Origin: Oscillospiraceae bacterium
Lineage (GTDB): Bacteria > Bacillota > Clostridia > Oscillospirales > Oscillospiraceae
Direction: 5' to 3'
Length of the DNA stretch: 34,850 bases
Assembly (NCBI GenBank): GCA_015067665.1
Contig: SVLZ01000015.1
Location: 1-34,850 of the forward strand
The translations under genes and the position numbers were made by a program. Each line of letters begins with the position of its first letter. The first letter of the stretch is position 1. A model generated the notes under the pieces. That model was not told where the DNA came from. It was given only the letters and a program-made list of their open reading frames with translations, and searched no databases. Positions 16,830 to 25,337 of the stretch are shown piece by piece.

Positions 16830-18374
16830 TTACTTAAAAAAGGCTATGATCTCAAGAAGGGACTTGAACAAGCCCACGATCGCTCCCCAAATGCCGTCTG
16901 CTTCCTCGCCTGTATCGGGAGCATACTGGGGATCGTCTGCACCGCAATGTATGCAGGTTCCGTTTGTGTAGCTATGGGTCTGCAGCTTCGGTACATACTC
17001 CGTCTTATTCTTTCCGCAGACGGTGCAGCTATAAACCTTGATGCCCGCATCGGTACAAGTAGCATTCTCAACGATGACGCCCTCATCATAGCTGTGTCCC
17101 AAGGTAGCCGTCATCACTTCCGTCTTTTCGCTGCCACACAGCGTGCAGGTATAGGTTTTTATGCCCGCCGTGCCGCAGGTAGGCTCCTTGGTCACCGTTC
17201 CCGCATCGTAGCTATGTACGCATTCAGCGTTAAACTGGATGGTTGCACCCAAAAGCGGTTCATTTCCGGTCTGTCCCACGGTAACCTCTGCCCACTGTTC
17301 TTCCGTGCCGGCATAGGCAACCTTTACAAGCTTGTCACAGCCAAGGAAGGCATTATCCCCAATACTGACAACACTGCCGGGGATGCTAATGCCGGTCAGC
17401 TTTGTACAGCCTTCAAAAGCACCTTCCCCAATGGCAACCACCGGGCACTCACCCACAGCAAAGGGAATGACTACCTCACCGCTGATAGCAGGATCGACTG
17501 CCGTAACGGTCGCTGTACCGTTTTTGATCTCATATGTAAAGTAATCAGCTGGATCCTTCGTGGTATTCGAGACAGTATCGATGATTGCCTGCGGCACCTT
17601 CACCACAGTAAATCCCATATTATAGATGCGGAATTCGATCTGCATTTTCTCTAACAAATCATTCAAAACAGAGTACTTGGCGTGGATCGCGCAAACATTT
17701 CCGTCTGCAATGATTACAGAAATACTTTCAAAAGGCGTTGCAAACAAGGATTCTCCTTCATAGCCAAACACTTCCACCTCTATCGGTGCAGTGCTGACAT
17801 AGCTGCCACTTTCCGCATCGTAGGTAAACTGATCGAATTTATCTCCTAAATCAAGAAACAAGGAGGATACCTTTTTCATCTGCAGATAATAACTGTCATC
17901 CGTCTCGCGAGCAAGGCAGGTATCTTCTTCATAGTTGATTGCATAAGTAAGGAAGCTTTCGTCATTCTTTTTCAGGGTGTAGTATACAAAGTCATATTCA
18001 TACACACCCTGCTCAGTATAAGCAAAATAACCTCGGTCCTCGGTCACTGCACAGTGCTGGGTCTCAGTCACTTTTTCGTCCTCAGTCTTTTCCATAAATA
18101 AGGAATAGTTGGACTTATTGAGCTTACCAAAGGCTTCACTCCACGCAGCTGCATCTGCAACCTGTGTGGAAACGGTTCGAATTTCCGTTTCTGTAAAATC
18201 GCAATCTACACAAATATACTTAACAGTCGCTTTTCCGTCTGCGTAGGTGACCTCGGGATTACCGTACCGATGTCCCATCGGCAACTGAATATCACCCACC
18301 CCACCGCAACCGGCAAGGGATGTTGCCAAGAGGCAGAGAATCAGCAAAATGCAAAATACCTTTCTTTTCATCAT
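16830..18374 (-). CDS. Lipoprotein with BspA-like leucine-rich and CxxC repeats
   Basis: This 514-residue protein starts at the first of two adjacent ATGs, seven bases after AGGAGG. The signal peptide ends Leu-Ala-Gly-Cys (Cys23). Residues to about 300 are an unrecognised region that opens with a CxxC segment ('YICVDCDF'). Around residues 315-375 is a BspA-type leucine-rich repeat pair ('IGEGAFEGCTKLTGISIPG', 'IGDNAFLGCDKLVKVAY'). Residues of about 385-490 hold three copies of a unit of the form His-Ser-Tyr...Thr-Cys...Ala-Gly-Ile-Lys-x-Tyr-x-Cys-Thr-x-Cys-Gly, possible zinc-ribbon-like modules common in Firmicute surface proteins. The last 20 residues are hydrophobic. A surface or adhesion role is likely; it stands alone with its own promoter and terminator. 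Confidence 0.88.
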   Translation of the reverse strand: MMKRKVFCILLILCLLATSLAGCGGVGDIQLPMGHRYGNPEVTYADGKATVKYICVDCDFTETEIRTVSTQVADAAAWSEAFGKLNKSNYSLFMEKTEDEKVTETQHCAVTEDRGYFAYTEQGVYEYDFVYYTLKKNDESFLTYAINYEEDTCLARETDDSYYLQMKKVSSLFLDLGDKFDQFTYDAESGSYVSTAPIEVEVFGYEGESLFATPFESISVIIADGNVCAIHAKYSVLNDLLEKMQIEFRIYNMGFTVVKVPQAIIDTVSNTTKDPADYFTYEIKNGTATVTAVDPAISGEVVIPFAVGECPVVAIGEGAFEGCTKLTGISIPGSVVSIGDNAFLGCDKLVKVAYAGTEEQWAEVTVGQTGNEPLLGATIQFNAECVHSYDAGTVTKEPTCGTAGIKTYTCTLCGSEKTEVMTATLGHSYDEGVIVENATCTDAGIKVYSCTVCGKNKTEYVPKLQTHSYTNGTCIHCGADDPQYAPDTGEEADGIWGAIVGLFKSLLEIIAFFK

Positions 18375-18404
18375 AGGTATACCTCCTTATAATAATTTTA
18401 TGTC

Positions 18405-18433
18405 ATTATACCACACACAGCGCACAAAAGCAA
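18405..18433 (-). promoter_or_regulatory. Promoter of the repeat lipoprotein gene
   Basis: On the minus strand TTGCTT (18433-18428) is followed after 17 bases by TATAAT (18410-18405), with a TG extension upstream of the -10 box. Confidence 0.7.
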
Positions 18434-18460
18434 GCCTGCAAAAGACAATGCACACTGCCT

Positions 18461-18510
18461 TGTAAGGGCGGATACCATCCGCCCACGGGCGAACCAAGTT
18501 CGCCTCTACA
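18461..18510. repeat. Twin-hairpin intergenic repeat
   Basis: The block begins TGTAAGGGCGGAT and ends CGCCTCTACA. It contains two hairpins, GGGCGGAT/ATCCGCCC and GGCGAAC/GTTCGCC. A related module occurs in the opposite orientation at 25338-25384. It lies between two minus-strand genes and encodes nothing. Confidence 0.6.
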
Positions 18511-18533
18511 AATTCATCGCATAGCGATACCAT

Positions 18534-18565
18534 AATTGTCAATTATCAATTGTCAACTGTCAATT
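18534..18565. repeat. TCAATT-type tandem palindromic repeat, copy 1
   Basis: This 32-bp run is made of the words AATTGTCAATT, ATCAATT and GTCAACTGTCAATT. The same words in different order form the 32-bp run at 34206-34237, and a short relative is at 25384-25401. It sits next to the twin-hairpin repeat and the rny terminator. Confidence 0.6.
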
Positions 18566-18567
18566 AA

Positions 18568-18595
18568 AAAGAGACTACCCGAAGGTAGTCTCTTT
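18568..18595 (-). terminator. rny terminator
   Basis: AAAGAGACTACC (18568-18579) and GGTAGTCTCTTT (18584-18595) form a perfect 12-bp stem with a tetraloop. On the minus strand it is followed by further T residues, just past the rny stop codon. Confidence 0.85.
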
Positions 18596-18601
18596 CATCG
18601 T

Positions 18602-20152
18602 TTATTTTGCAAATTCCACAGCTTTGGTCTCGCGGATCACATTGACCTTGATTTGACCGGGGTATTCCAATTCGGCCTCGATCTTCTTAGCCACATCACG
18701 GGCCAGCAGGATCATATTGTCCTCGGAAACCTCCTCAGGCTTTACCATAATGCGAACCTCACGGCCTGCCTGAATGGCGTATGCCTTTTCAACACCGGGG
18801 TAGCTGCCGGTCAGCTCTTCCAACTTCTGCAGTCTGCGGATGTAGTTTTCTACATTCTCACGGCGGGCACCGGGACGGGCAGCGGATACGGCATCAGCAG
18901 CCTGCACCAGCACAGCGATCACCGTCTTGGGCTCTACATCACCGTGGTGTGCCTCAATGGCATTGACGACCACAGGATTTTCCTTGTACTTCCGGGCAAG
19001 GTCTGCGCCCAGCTGTACGTGGCTGCCCTCTACCTCGTGGTCGATGGACTTACCCAAGTCGTGCAGCAGACCTGCGCGCTTAGCAAGAGCCACATCCACG
19101 CCCAACTCTGCAGCCATAAGACCTGCAATGTGGGCAACCTCGATGGAGTGATTCAGTACATTCTGACCATAAGAAGTACGGTACTTCTGACGGCCCAAGA
19201 CCTTAATAAGCTCAGGATTGATACCGTGGACACCGGTCTCAAAGCAGGCGCGCTCGCCTTCTTCACGAATAGTGCGATCCACATCCTTACGTGCTTTTTC
19301 AACCATATCCTCGATCCGTGTGGGGTGGATACGGCCGTCAACAATAAGCTTTTCCAGCGCCAAACGTGCAATTTCACGACGGACGGGATCAAAGCTGCTG
19401 ACCGTAATAGCCTCAGGGGTATCATCAATAATCAGGTCAACACCGGTAATGGTCTCCAAGGTACGGATATTCCGACCCTCACGGCCAATAATGCGACCCT
19501 TCATTTCATCAGTAGGCAGGGGCACTACAGAAACAGTGGCTTCTGCAGCGTGGTCAGCGGCGCAGCGCTGAATAGCGATAGAGAGAATATCTCTTGCCTT
19601 TTCGTCGGCTTCGTCCTTCATCTGCTGCTCGATCTCCTTGATCTTCATCGCAGTTTCGTGACGAACTTCGTTCTCTACAGTCTCCAGCAGGTAGGCCTTT
19701 GCCTGCTCCTGGGTAAGCCCGGAGAGCTTTTCCAAGGTTGCAATGTGCTGCTTGCGAATTGCCTCCGCTTCCGCCTTGGCATCCGCTACCTCCGCCATAC
19801 GGCGGGCATACTCCTCTTCCTTGCGCTCGAAAGCTTCTGCCTTCTTGTCAAGGGTCTCTTCCTTCTGCTGCAGCCGACGCTCTTGCTTGCTCAGCTCCGC
19901 ACGGCGCTCTTTGACGTCTCTTTCGTGTTCTGTGCGAGATTTATGGATTTCATCCTTCGCTTCCAGCAGAAGCTCCTTCTTACGGCTCTCACCGCTGCGG
20001 ATGGCTTCGTTAATGATACGAGTGGCTTCCTGCTCAGCAGAGCCAATCTCTCGTTCGCTTACGCGCTTACGGTAGACTACACCGCCAAAAAAGCCTCCAA
20101 TACCGAAAACAACTGCCGCAAGGACGATTAAAATAATAGAAATCGGTTCCAT
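18602..20152 (-). CDS. rny: Ribonuclease Y
   Basis: This membrane-anchored endoribonuclease initiates mRNA decay in Firmicutes. The ATG at 20152 is preferred because the protein then begins with its membrane anchor (residues 4-26). It is 516 residues long, close to the usual 520. A long charged coiled coil spans about residues 30-190, the KH domain carries '[20 protein letters not shown]' from residue 221, and the HD domain holds the metal pair His364-Asp365 in '[12 protein letters not shown]' and 'EAHHGDVEP'. An ATG at 20176 is also in frame, but would add eight basic residues and its only GGAGG lies inside its own coding sequence. The transcript starts about 200 bases upstream, an unusually long leader. 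Confidence 0.97.
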   Translation of the reverse strand: MEPISIILIVLAAVVFGIGGFFGGVVYRKRVSEREIGSAEQEATRIINEAIRSGESRKKELLLEAKDEIHKSRTEHERDVKERRAELSKQERRLQQKEETLDKKAEAFERKEEEYARRMAEVADAKAEAEAIRKQHIATLEKLSGLTQEQAKAYLLETVENEVRHETAMKIKEIEQQMKDEADEKARDILSIAIQRCAADHAAEATVSVVPLPTDEMKGRIIGREGRNIRTLETITGVDLIIDDTPEAITVSSFDPVRREIARLALEKLIVDGRIHPTRIEDMVEKARKDVDRTIREEGERACFETGVHGINPELIKVLGRQKYRTSYGQNVLNHSIEVAHIAGLMAAELGVDVALAKRAGLLHDLGKSIDHEVEGSHVQLGADLARKYKENPVVVNAIEAHHGDVEPKTVIAVLVQAADAVSAARPGARRENVENYIRRLQKLEELTGSYPGVEKAYAIQAGREVRIMVKPEEVSEDNMILLARDVAKKIEAELEYPGQIKVNVIRETKAVEFAK

Positions 20153-20358
20153 AATTCTTCTTCGCACCTCCTTCATTAATAATAGTCGATGAATGGAGGC
20201 TGCACTATGGACCTCGTGCTGTTCAATTGGTAAAACGCCGCACCTGCGGCCAAAATCCAAGCATAAACGTTACGAGGCGCATTGCGCGACCCCGGTTATC
20301 CATCAGGTTATCTATGAAATGCTGCCTAAAATAGCCCAGCATACAAAGTACCATCTAT

Positions 20359-20387
20359 ATTTTACCTTTCCATACCCAGAATGTCAA
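20359..20387 (-). promoter_or_regulatory. rny promoter
   Basis: On the minus strand a perfect TTGACA (20387-20382) is followed after 17 bases by TAAAAT (20364-20359). The start near 20352 leaves a 200-base leader to the ATG at 20152. That leader contains a GCCGC/GCGGC hairpin followed by GTTTTA at about 20228-20250, which might attenuate transcription. Confidence 0.75.
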
Positions 20388-20403
20388 GCATTTTTCCGTG
20401 CAA

Positions 20404-20424
20404 ATTGCTGCAAATTGCAGCAAT
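20404..20424. promoter_or_regulatory. Perfect palindrome between rny and lysR promoters
   Basis: ATTGCTGCAA (20404-20413) and TTGCAGCAAT (20415-20424) flank a single central base, a perfect 21-bp palindrome. It lies 17 bp upstream of the rny -35 box and 140 bp upstream of the lysR promoter. It could be a regulator site, possibly for the adjacent LysR protein. Confidence 0.4.
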
Positions 20425-20565
20425 TCAGCAGGCAGCTTTTTCTCCTGAAATCTGCAAGCAGATTGGCCTTTTGTCGCCTGCAGGACGTAGGTACAAACGT
20501 CGCAATTGGATCCATTATCACTTGTCTGATATACAAAATCCGGATATATAACCCCAATGTAATAA

Positions 20566-20594
20566 TTGACATTGTGAAAAAAGAATGCTACCAT
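20566..20594 (+). promoter_or_regulatory. Promoter of the LysR-family gene
   Basis: TTGACA (20566-20571) is followed after 17 bases by TACCAT (20589-20594). The ribosome site AAGGAGG (20601-20607) is so close that the leader is only about 15 bases. Confidence 0.6.
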
Positions 20595-20614
20595 AGAAAA
20601 AAGGAGGCGAGTGT

Positions 20615-21568
20615 ATGCCTGAAATGTTCAGCCATCGTCAGATCATCTACACGATCTATAAAGAGCAGAGCTTTTCCAAAGCAGCGCAAAAGCTGTTTAT
20701 GGCGCAGCCATCCCTGAGTCTGTTAGTAAAGAAGTTAGAGGCCCAGCTTGGTGTTCCCCTTTTTGACCGAAGCTGCAAGCCTATCCGCTTGACAGAGGCA
20801 GGAAAAGAATATATCCGGGCTGTGGAAAGCATCCGGCAGACAGAGGCAGACTTTATGAATTACCTCCAGTCCGCCCGCTCCTTGGAGGCTGGTGTCTTAG
20901 GCATTGGCAGCAATCAGCTTCTGTCCTCCTTGGTACTGCCCAAATACATTGCAGAGTTTAACCGTAAATACCCCAAAATCCAGCTTTCCCTTATCGACGC
21001 CAACTCCACTACGCTGCAAAATGCCCTCAATGCCGGCGAACTGGATATGATCATTGATAACCATATTCTTCCCGACGATCTTTTCGAGCAGGCACAAATT
21101 GCAGCCGAGCACCTTCTCCTCGCCGTACCTGCCACATTTCCGGAAAGTAAAGCCCTCGAAGCCTATCGGCTCCACTATGAGGATGTCATATCTGGGCGGC
21201 AAATCGATATTTCCGGTGCTTTTCCCCTGGAAAAGCTGCAAAATGTGCCCTTTATCCTGATGAATCGGGACAACGACACCCGCAAGGTCACCGACCATAT
21301 TTTTCAGGAGTCCGCCTTCTCCCCCACTGTTCTTTTTGAATTGGATCGGCTGACCACCCTCTATTCCTATATCGAATTGGGTGCCGCCGCCTCTATCGTC
21401 AGCGATACATTGGTGCGAAATGTCCATACCGCCAATCCGGATCATATTTATTTCTATCCCATAAGCTCCAAATATGCCAGCCGCGGTATTTACGTATCCT
21501 ATAAGAAAAACAAATATCACTCGCCCGCTATGCAGGTCTTTGCCGACAGCATCACGAACCTGAAATAA
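20615..21568 (+). CDS. LysR-family transcriptional regulator
   Basis: This 317-residue protein has the family's usual length. Residues 1-62 form the winged helix-turn-helix: 'RQIIYTIYKEQSFSKAAQKL', 'AQPSLSLLVKKLEAQLGVPL', 'FDRSCKPIRLTEAGKEYI'. A linker helix follows and then the two-lobed effector domain, with 'LGIGSNQLLSSLVLPKYIAEF' at about residue 90 and 'AAASIVSDTLVRNV' near residue 257. LysR proteins typically regulate a divergent or adjacent gene in response to a small ligand. The gene is divergent from rny and is followed after 24 bases by a DUF624 membrane protein gene. The effector is unknown. Confidence 0.93.
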   Translation: MPEMFSHRQIIYTIYKEQSFSKAAQKLFMAQPSLSLLVKKLEAQLGVPLFDRSCKPIRLTEAGKEYIRAVESIRQTEADFMNYLQSARSLEAGVLGIGSNQLLSSLVLPKYIAEFNRKYPKIQLSLIDANSTTLQNALNAGELDMIIDNHILPDDLFEQAQIAAEHLLLAVPATFPESKALEAYRLHYEDVISGRQIDISGAFPLEKLQNVPFILMNRDNDTRKVTDHIFQESAFSPTVLFELDRLTTLYSYIELGAAASIVSDTLVRNVHTANPDHIYFYPISSKYASRGIYVSYKKNKYHSPAMQVFADSITNLK

Positions 21569-21592
21569 CCCACGTTAACAAGGAATAACAAA

Positions 21593-22264
21593 ATGAGAGG
21601 CTTATTTAACTACGAATCCCGCTTTATTCAGTCCATAATGATGCTGGCGGATATTCTGATTCTTAATGTTCTTTATCTGCTCTTTTCCCTTCCTCTATTT
21701 ACCATTGGTGCTGCCCAAGCAGGTTTATACACAGGCTTCCGGGTCCTTTTAGACGCGGATGATGACTCCTCCTGTGCTGCAGCCTTCCTCCGGGGCTTCA
21801 AAAACGGCTTTACGGTGATCACCCCTGTATGGCTACTATTAACTGCCGTCGCAGCTTTGATTGGCGCTATATACTTTACTGTCCCCGCATATGCCCTGCG
21901 CATCGTCCTACTGAGTGGTTTTTGTATCGTCATTGTCATACAAACTCTGTCCCCCATATATCACTCTTGGTTTTCCTGCACCCGGCGGCAGCTTATGCAA
22001 AATGCCTTTTATCTGCTGGCCGCCTATCCTCTGCGTGCTTTAGGCTCTGTCCTGCTGATCTGGGCGCCGGTCCTTTTGTTCTTTATAAATGCCCATGTTT
22101 TTATGGAGCTTGCAAATCTGCTTCTGTTCTTTTGGTACGCTGTAGCAGGAATTTTCTCTGTATTATTGATGAAAAAGCCATATACGCTTTCAAAAGCCCA
22201 TTTCCTGCGCACCCATAACGAAATCGAAAATCCCATCGAACCTCAAGAAAACACCGACAAATAA
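21593..22264 (+). CDS. YesL/DUF624-family membrane protein
   Basis: This 223-residue protein has about five hydrophobic segments. The N-terminus 'MRGLFNYESRFIQSIMMLAD' with 'LFSLPLFTIGAAQAGLYTGFR' is the DUF624 (YesL) signature. Members are usually found beside carbohydrate ABC transporters in Firmicutes; the molecular role is not established. Here it follows a LysR regulator instead, with an AAGGA ribosome site, and ends just before a strong terminator. It is probably co-transcribed with lysR. The C-terminal 20 residues are polar and Glu/Asn-rich. Confidence 0.88.
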   Translation: MRGLFNYESRFIQSIMMLADILILNVLYLLFSLPLFTIGAAQAGLYTGFRVLLDADDDSSCAAAFLRGFKNGFTVITPVWLLLTAVAALIGAIYFTVPAYALRIVLLSGFCIVIVIQTLSPIYHSWFSCTRRQLMQNAFYLLAAYPLRALGSVLLIWAPVLLFFINAHVFMELANLLLFFWYAVAGIFSVLLMKKPYTLSKAHFLRTHNEIENPIEPQENTDK

Positions 22265-22267
22265 CAT

Positions 22268-22301
22268 CTGCGGCACACCTTTTCGTGTGCCGCAGCTTTT
22301 T
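22268..22301 (+). terminator. Terminator after the YesL-like gene
   Basis: CTGCGGCACAC (22268-22278) and GTGTGCCGCAG (22285-22295) form a perfect 11-bp stem followed by CTTTTTC. It separates the plus-strand unit from the convergent ATPase gene. Confidence 0.85.
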
Positions 22302-22303
22302 CA

Positions 22304-24958
22304 TTATTTTGCGATTTTGCGCTGAATGAGCTTTACAAGCTCCACCACAGGGATAACCAAAATGGCCAAGCCGATGGCGATGCCGTATTCCATCAGTCCG
22401 ATGGTGGTAAAGCCAAAGGCATTTGCAAGGAAGGGCACCTCGATGACCAAGGTCGTCAGCAGCAGGCTGCCCAACATAGCTGCCCACAGAACTTTATTAT
22501 GGGTATGCAGAGAGAATACGCTCTTTCTCTGAGAACGGAGGTTAAAGGAATGGAAGATCTCACACATACTCATAGCAAGAAATGCCATCGTCATACCGTG
22601 ACCGGACTCACCAGCGGCACGCAGAGCGGCAAAGCTGCCAATCTCCGGATCCATAAAGGCGCCAATGAGATAAGCAACAATGGTGATAACCGTAACCAAA
22701 ATGCCCTGATAGACCACATCCACACCAAGACCGCCGGAGAAGATGCCGTCCTTGGAATTTCTGGGAGGACGGTTCATCGTGTCAGGCTCTGCTTCTTCCA
22801 TGCCCAGCGCAAGCGCAGGGAAACAGTCAGTAACAAGGTTGATAAACAGCAGGTGCACCGGGTTTAAGAGCACAAAGCCCATCAGCGTTGCACCGAATAC
22901 ACCCAGCACCTCACTCATATTGGACGCCAGCAGGAACTGGATGGCCTTTCGGATATTGTCATAGATCCGTCTGCCCTCGCCAACAGCAGAAACGATGGTG
23001 GCAAAGTTGTCGTCCGCCAGCACCATATCGGCAACATTCTTTGTTACGTCAGTACCGGTGATGCCCATACCCACACCGATGTCCGCAGACTTGATAGAGG
23101 GCGCATCATTGACCCCGTCACCGGTCATAGCAGTGATACAGCCGTTTGCCTTCCAAGCCTTAACGATCCGTGTCTTATGCTCCGGCTGTACGCGGGCATA
23201 AACACCGAATTTCTTCACAAACTCGCAGATGTCTTCGTCGAAAATGGCATCCAGCTCCGCGCCTGTAATGGCCTCGGAGGCATCGGTGATGATACCCAGT
23301 TCTTTTGCGATGGCAACTGCAGTGTCCTTGTGGTCACCGGTGATCATCACAGGGCGAATGCCGGCATTGCGGCATTCTTCAATGGCGGCCTTGACTTCAG
23401 GACGAACCGGGTCGATCATACCGGTAAGACCTAAAAATACCAAGTCCTGCTCCAAGTTTTCAGGACTGTTGTCAGCAGGCTTCACATCCCACAGACGCTG
23501 TGCAGCCGCCAGTACGCGAAGGGCCTTATCTGCCATCTGCTTATTGGCAGACATAATTTCAGCGATTTTCGCCTCCGTCATAGGCTTCACTTCGCCCTTT
23601 TCCAGATAGTACTTGCAGCGAGCCAGTACTACATCCGGGCCACCCTTGGTATACTGGACGAACTTGCCGCCAATCGCGTGAACGGTGGACATCATCTTTC
23701 TGCCGGAGTCAAAAGGTGCCTCATCCACACGAGGTGTTTCCGCTTCCAGCGCCTGCTTCTTAAGACCTAATTTGCAAGCGAAATTTACAAGCGCGCACTC
23801 AGTGGGCTCGCCTTCCGCTTCATCGCTGTCGTTTAGGTTGGCATCGGAGCAGAGCGCCATCGCGGTAGCGACCAGCTTTTCCTCACCGAAGCATTCCACC
23901 ACGGTCATCTTGTTTTGGGTCAGGGTTCCGGTCTTATCGGAGCAGATGACCTGCGTACAGCCCAAGGTCTCCACAGCTGTCAATCGACGAATGACAGCAT
24001 TGCGCTTGCTCATCTTGGTCACACCGATGGAAAGTACCACAGTCACAACAGTGGCAAGGCCTTCGGGAATCGCCGCAACAGCCAAGGAAACCGCAACCAT
24101 AAAGGTTTCCAAAATAGCGCCAAGATGGAAGTCACCGTGCATCAGCAGATTGAAAGCAAAAATAAAGACGCAAATGCCCAGCACAATGAAGGAAAGGGTC
24201 TTGCCCAGCGCATCCAGCTTCTTCTGCAGGGGAGTTTCTTCATCCCCGGCAGCAGCCAACGCACCGGCAATTTTGCCCATTTCGGTGTCCATACCGGTTT
24301 CGGTAATGACCACCTTGCCACGGCCATAAACAACAGTCGAGCCCATATAGCACATATTCTTCCGGTCACCCAGAGGTACATCCTCCACGCCGGCAGTGAG
24401 ATTCAGGGCATCGATCAGCTTATTGACAGGCACACTTTCGCCGGTCAGAGCTGCTTCTTCGATTTTCAGGCTTGCATTTTCGATGATACGGCCATCTGCA
24501 GGAACAGCGTCACCGGCTTCCAGCACCACGATGTCACCGGGCACCAGCTCGGAGGAAGGCAGGGAGATCTGCTTACCGTCCCGTATCACCTTACAGGTTG
24601 CCGCCGTCATAGTTTGCAGTGCTTCGATCGCAGCCTCTGCCTTACTCTCCTGCACAACGCCCAAAATGGCATTGAGCAGCACAACCGCAATGATGATAAT
24701 GACCTCTGCCCACTCGTTTTCACCGGAGAGCATACCGGTCAGCGCAGATACCGCTGCTGCGATCATCAAAATAATGAGCATTGGGTCTTTCAGCTGATTC
24801 AGAAAACGGCGCAGCAGCGAGGGTTTTTCCGCTTCCTTCAGCTTGTTAGGGCCATACTCGGAGAGCCGCTTTTCTGCCTCTTGGGCAGAAAGGCCTTGGG
24901 TTGTTACACCCAGTTTGTCTAAAACCTGCTGGGTGGACAAGGTGTAGGTTTTTTCCAT
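22304..24958 (-). CDS. P-type cation ATPase of the PacL/SERCA type, under Mn2+ riboswitch control
   Basis: This 884-residue pump carries the full P-type set: TGES at 172-175 (actuator), phosphorylated Asp341 in DKTGTLT, and TGDGVNDAP at 612-620 (hinge). The ion site matches calcium pumps: Glu299 in PEGL of helix M4, Asn680 and Glu683 in M5, Asn707 and Asp711 in M6, and Glu800 in M8. By homology it would be named a Ca2+ ATPase. However, the gene lies behind a yybP-ykoY riboswitch, which senses Mn2+, so export of manganese (perhaps with calcium) is the better prediction. Related pumps in Lactococcus and Streptococcus are controlled this way. AAGGAG precedes the ATG. It is a single-gene unit. 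Confidence 0.95.
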   Translation of the reverse strand: MEKTYTLSTQQVLDKLGVTTQGLSAQEAEKRLSEYGPNKLKEAEKPSLLRRFLNQLKDPMLIILMIAAAVSALTGMLSGENEWAEVIIIIAVVLLNAILGVVQESKAEAAIEALQTMTAATCKVIRDGKQISLPSSELVPGDIVVLEAGDAVPADGRIIENASLKIEEAALTGESVPVNKLIDALNLTAGVEDVPLGDRKNMCYMGSTVVYGRGKVVITETGMDTEMGKIAGALAAAGDEETPLQKKLDALGKTLSFIVLGICVFIFAFNLLMHGDFHLGAILETFMVAVSLAVAAIPEGLATVVTVVLSIGVTKMSKRNAVIRRLTAVETLGCTQVICSDKTGTLTQNKMTVVECFGEEKLVATAMALCSDANLNDSDEAEGEPTECALVNFACKLGLKKQALEAETPRVDEAPFDSGRKMMSTVHAIGGKFVQYTKGGPDVVLARCKYYLEKGEVKPMTEAKIAEIMSANKQMADKALRVLAAAQRLWDVKPADNSPENLEQDLVFLGLTGMIDPVRPEVKAAIEECRNAGIRPVMITGDHKDTAVAIAKELGIITDASEAITGAELDAIFDEDICEFVKKFGVYARVQPEHKTRIVKAWKANGCITAMTGDGVNDAPSIKSADIGVGMGITGTDVTKNVADMVLADDNFATIVSAVGEGRRIYDNIRKAIQFLLASNMSEVLGVFGATLMGFVLLNPVHLLFINLVTDCFPALALGMEEAEPDTMNRPPRNSKDGIFSGGLGVDVVYQGILVTVITIVAYLIGAFMDPEIGSFAALRAAGESGHGMTMAFLAMSMCEIFHSFNLRSQRKSVFSLHTHNKVLWAAMLGSLLLTTLVIEVPFLANAFGFTTIGLMEYGIAIGLAILVIPVVELVKLIQRKIAK

Positions 24959-24985
24959 CCGAACAACACTCCTTAATTTCTTAAT

Positions 24986-25109
24986 AAAAAAGACCTATGC
25001 ACTGCAATCTGCGGTGCATAAGTCTCATTCTTACGTAAACATTCCGAGCCAAAAGGCTGTATTGACGAAATGCTTCAGGCGGCAAACCGCCCGGAATTAC
25101 TCCCTTATG
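24986..25109 (-). ncRNA. yybP-ykoY manganese riboswitch with terminator
   Basis: On the minus strand the leader contains the conserved GGGAGTAAT near 25104-25095, CGTCAATAC near 25067-25059 and GAGACTTATG near 25026-25017. CATAAG (25109-25104) pairs with CTTATG (25022-25017) to close stem P1 around the aptamer. The same CTTATG is also part of an 11-bp terminator stem, GACTTATGCAC (25024-25014) with GTGCATAGGTC (25002-24992), followed by TTTTTT (24991-24986). The two folds exclude each other, so ligand binding should stabilise P1 and allow read-through. This family senses Mn2+ and usually turns on manganese efflux genes. Confidence 0.87.
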
Positions 25110-25116
25110 TGGGATT

Positions 25117-25145
25117 ACTATAACAATTTATTCCGTAAATGTCAA
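25117..25145 (-). promoter_or_regulatory. Promoter of the riboswitch-ATPase unit
   Basis: On the minus strand a perfect TTGACA (25145-25140) is followed after 17 bases by TATAGT (25122-25117), directly before the aptamer. Confidence 0.85.
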
Positions 25146-25236
25146 GCACAATCCGCAAGCGGTCTTATTTTTCCCATTTAGAGGAGGGATTATGCGAAAT
25201 AAGTTGCAAATTATAAATTGCGCCATCGAAAACGGA

Positions 25237-25335
25237 TGTCATTCTGAGCGAAGGGCGATAGCCCGGAGTCGAAGAATCCGTTTTCTTTTTGGGGAGCGGA
25301 TCCTTCGGCGCGGCTTCGCCTTGCTCAGGATGACA
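25237..25335. repeat. Imperfect palindromic repeat with TGTCATTCTGAGC ends
   Basis: The 99-bp block opens TGTCATTCTGAGC and closes with GCTCAGGATGACA, which is its inverse with one mismatch. Inner arms AAGAATCCG and CGGATCCTT also pair. No gene is present; the 240 bases between the ATPase promoter and pdxK are filled by this and the next repeat. It is a MITE-like element. Confidence 0.6.
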
Positions 25336-25337
25336 GA

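Noticed and set aside
20153-20260. A longer rny reading frame starting upstream of 20152.
   Set aside because: The extra 36 residues would place a non-hydrophobic leader before the membrane anchor, unlike any RNase Y I know, and the far start has no ribosome site.
20215-20262. A tRNA-like D-arm word (GTTCAATTGGTAAAAC) followed by a GC hairpin on the plus strand.
   Set aside because: No acceptor stem, no seven-base anticodon loop in the right place and no T-arm follow. It lies inside the rny leader on the other strand and is at most a chance match or an old fragment.
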